NCBI GenBank assembly: GCA_963682055.1
Contig: OY821747.1
Location: 32,610,126-32,674,125, forward strand
DNA: 64,000 bases
Source of the DNA: Primula veris
Lineage: Eukaryota > Streptophyta > Magnoliopsida > Ericales > Primulaceae
Direction: 5' to 3'
Numbering within the stretch: position 1 is the stretch's first letter; every line of letters starts with the position of its first letter. The translations under genes and the position numbers were made by a program. The notes under the pieces are model-generated. The model ran no database searches. It saw only the letters and a program-made list of their open reading frames with translations, and had not been told where the DNA came from. Of this stretch, positions 63,501 through 64,000 are shown one piece after another.

Positions 63501-64000
63501 GAGACGGAAATAATGTTTTGTGCAATTTTTGGAACATAAAGAACATTTTTAAAGAGTAAAGAATTGTTTTGAGATGTGACAGTGAATGAACCTGTGTGAG
63601 AGATTGGAAGAGATGAGCCATCACCGATGATAACATCATCGTTACCTGTATAAGGAGTGTGAAGAGATAGATTATCGAGATCATGTGTGACGTGGTGAGT
63701 AGCACCACTATCTACGATCCAGTCACATGGAGGGGCGTGAGAGGAAGAGGCAGTATTGGCTTGAGGGCGAGTGTAGCGAGATTGACGCACAAATGGTTTG
63801 AAGGTAAAGTTAGGATGGGCACGAGAGAAGTGGCGACAGACAGTGATGGTGTGACCGGTGTAGCCGCAATATTGGCAGACATCAGGTGATTTGGTGTTGG
63901 GTGAGGAAGAGGGGTGAGGAGAGTGTGGTGAGGACAGGCGGCTGTTGTCTTTGGAATATTGGGGTCGGGAGTAATTATTATTTTGACGAGAGTTGGATGG
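60503..64000 (-). CDS. Copia gag-pol polyprotein, C-terminal 1165 residues in view
   Basis: Retrotransposon polyprotein whose frame continues past the window edge, so the true start is not visible. From the edge inward: a Ser/Asn/Pro-rich gag tail; a CCHC zinc knuckle (CQYCGYTGHTITVC, 63824-63865); the protease with its active site in DSGATHHVTHD; the integrase with the HHCC finger (HHRLGHPS ... CNACK) and catalytic residues in SDVWTS, FSDNGGEF and HNGYAERRH; a Pro/Thr-rich linker; reverse transcriptase with YVDDIIITGP; and RNase H with SDADWASD and SSTEAEFRA. It ends past DGLTKPLPRPRFEFLL with a 27-residue tail encoded by LTR sequence. No frameshift or stop interrupts it. Translation start, gag N-terminus and 5' LTR lie outside the window. 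Confidence 0.95.
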   Translation of the reverse strand, partial: PSNSRQNNNYSRPQYSKDNSRLSSPHSPHPSSSPNTKSPDVCQYCGYTGHTITVCRHFSRAHPNFTFKPFVRQSRYTRPQANTASSSHAPPCDWIVDSGATHHVTHDLDNLSLHTPYTGNDDVIIGDGSSLPISHTGSFTVTSQNNSLLFKNVLYVPKIAQNIISVSKFCLDNNALIEFTPSSFHFKAISTGTILLQGTLDRGMYTWSPSYKRALQTSLTSPSSKLSTTSALLWHHRLGHPSFKVFSYISNLCNLGSISSFDYCNACKINKAHKLPFSQSTLTSTAPLELLFSDVWTSPHLSHDNYKYYLIFVDHYTKYVWFYPLKNKSDSLTVFLDFKKLVENYFKRTIITLFSDNGGEFIKLAPTLRTHGISHLTTPPHTPEHNGYAERRHRHIVETGLSLLSHANLPVTYWTHAFSTAVYLINRLPTPTLQNDSPYYRLFNVVPAYSQLHSFGCLCYPLLRPYASNKLVPRSQPCIYLGRSLSQSAFLCLNPTTNKIYTSRHVTFIEHDFPFHRLSNQQNSTPPPSIHEWFPTPLIPLPSAPLETPPIPNTPPHNTPPHTPPPTPSTTATSPQNTPPTPPHLPAPSPPILPRLTRPVTRLTNNIIKPNPKYAQLTTVSSPTSLPTTPKQALSIPHWRDAMLDEYNALMKNNTWTLAPSSEARNVIGCKWVFRIKYNPDNTIHKYKARLVAKGFHQQAGLDYSATFSPVIKPVTIRLILSIALQHNWILRQLDINNAFLQGDLQETVFMQQPSGFIDANNPSYVCRLNKAIYGLKQAPRAWFKALTSYLLQFGYTASLADPSLFIYKKNGNLLYALVYVDDIIITGPSPDFVSAFISNFAKRFSLKDLGQLSFFLGVEVQPNTSGLLLSQRKYIHDLLQRHNMLDCKPSNTPMLAHPQLLKNTSTPPCDPATYRSAVGSLQYLYLTRPDIAYSVNKLAQFMQNPQEAHWTALKKLLRYLYGTSHIGLQLHRNTPSSLHAFSDADWASDADNFISTTGYIIYLGKNAISWTSRKQKTIARSSTEAEFRAIADTTAELTWIRSLLQELDIHLPSTPVIYCDNLSATNYSANPIFHSRMKHVALAFHFVREQVQARTLRVQHISGHDQLADGLTKPLPRPRFEFLLSKIGLFNGRSILRGNVKETTNIAPQNLQVNVATKSQYTPP
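60582..60593 (-). promoter_or_regulatory. Polypurine tract of copia element C
   Basis: Minus-strand CTTGAGGGGGAA immediately precedes the LTR start TGTTAAGG. It is also read as codons near the end of pol, because the reading frame runs through it into the LTR. Confidence 0.9.

Larger units (their letters stand above)
60339..64000 (-). mobile_element. Well-preserved copia retrotransposon C (Ale/Retrofit-like), partial
   Basis: The element runs off the right edge; its 3' LTR (60339-60581), polypurine tract and most of gag-pol are in view. The single frame is open across all 3498 visible bases, so the copy is young. Short LTRs (243 bp) and the SSTEAEFRAIADTTAEL and DGLTKPLP forms of the RNase H region fit the Ale/Retrofit lineage. 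Five bases to its left are AAGGG, the predicted target duplication. It lies in the MLO intron that begins at 60135, in the opposite sense to that gene. Confidence 0.95.

Overview
This is a plant nuclear window, almost certainly from a eudicot. It is AT-rich, its genes carry many GT-AG introns, and the spaces between genes are filled with MITEs and Ty1/copia retrotransposons. I could not fix the family or genus from sequence alone. Four protein-coding genes of ordinary plant families were assembled exon by exon. In each complete model the summed exon lengths divide by three and the protein length fits its family.

Layout: (1) 1-5736 is gene-free and holds MITE-like and tandem repeats. (2) 5737-10964, plus strand, is a complete six-exon glutamate receptor-like channel of the GLR3 group (923 aa). 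(3) 13428-31274, plus strand, is a complete 24-exon RRP44/DIS3 exosome nuclease (935 aa). Its introns carry a higher-order minisatellite, a 1.7-kb solo LTR with a target duplication, a Mutator-type MITE and two decoy copies of an exon start. (4) 32436-35744, minus strand, is a complete ten-exon PIN-LIKES (PILS) auxin carrier (422 aa). (5) 35745-46333 is gene-free and contains MITEs and a 286-bp tandem duplication. (6) 46334-51980 is a decayed copia element on the minus strand, apparently nested in an older repeat. A shorter relative with two LTRs lies at 53071-54552. (7) 56101-60134, plus strand, is the first 306 codons of a clade III-type MLO gene. (8) 60339-64000, minus strand, is a well-preserved copia element of Ale/Retrofit type. 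It sits in the next MLO intron and runs off the window, so the rest of the MLO gene is not visible.

The four host genes act in separate processes: calcium/amino-acid signalling, RNA decay, auxin homeostasis and MLO membrane signalling. They do not form a cluster or pathway, and I see no sign of a new multigene system. The most unusual signal is in the decayed copia interior (about 47.7-51.7 kb). There, many short perfect inverted repeats with different arms enclose nearly the same 8-base loop, ACGACAGG. I know of no feature type that explains this.

All coordinates and splice sites were counted by hand. Family names come from recognised motifs, not from searches.
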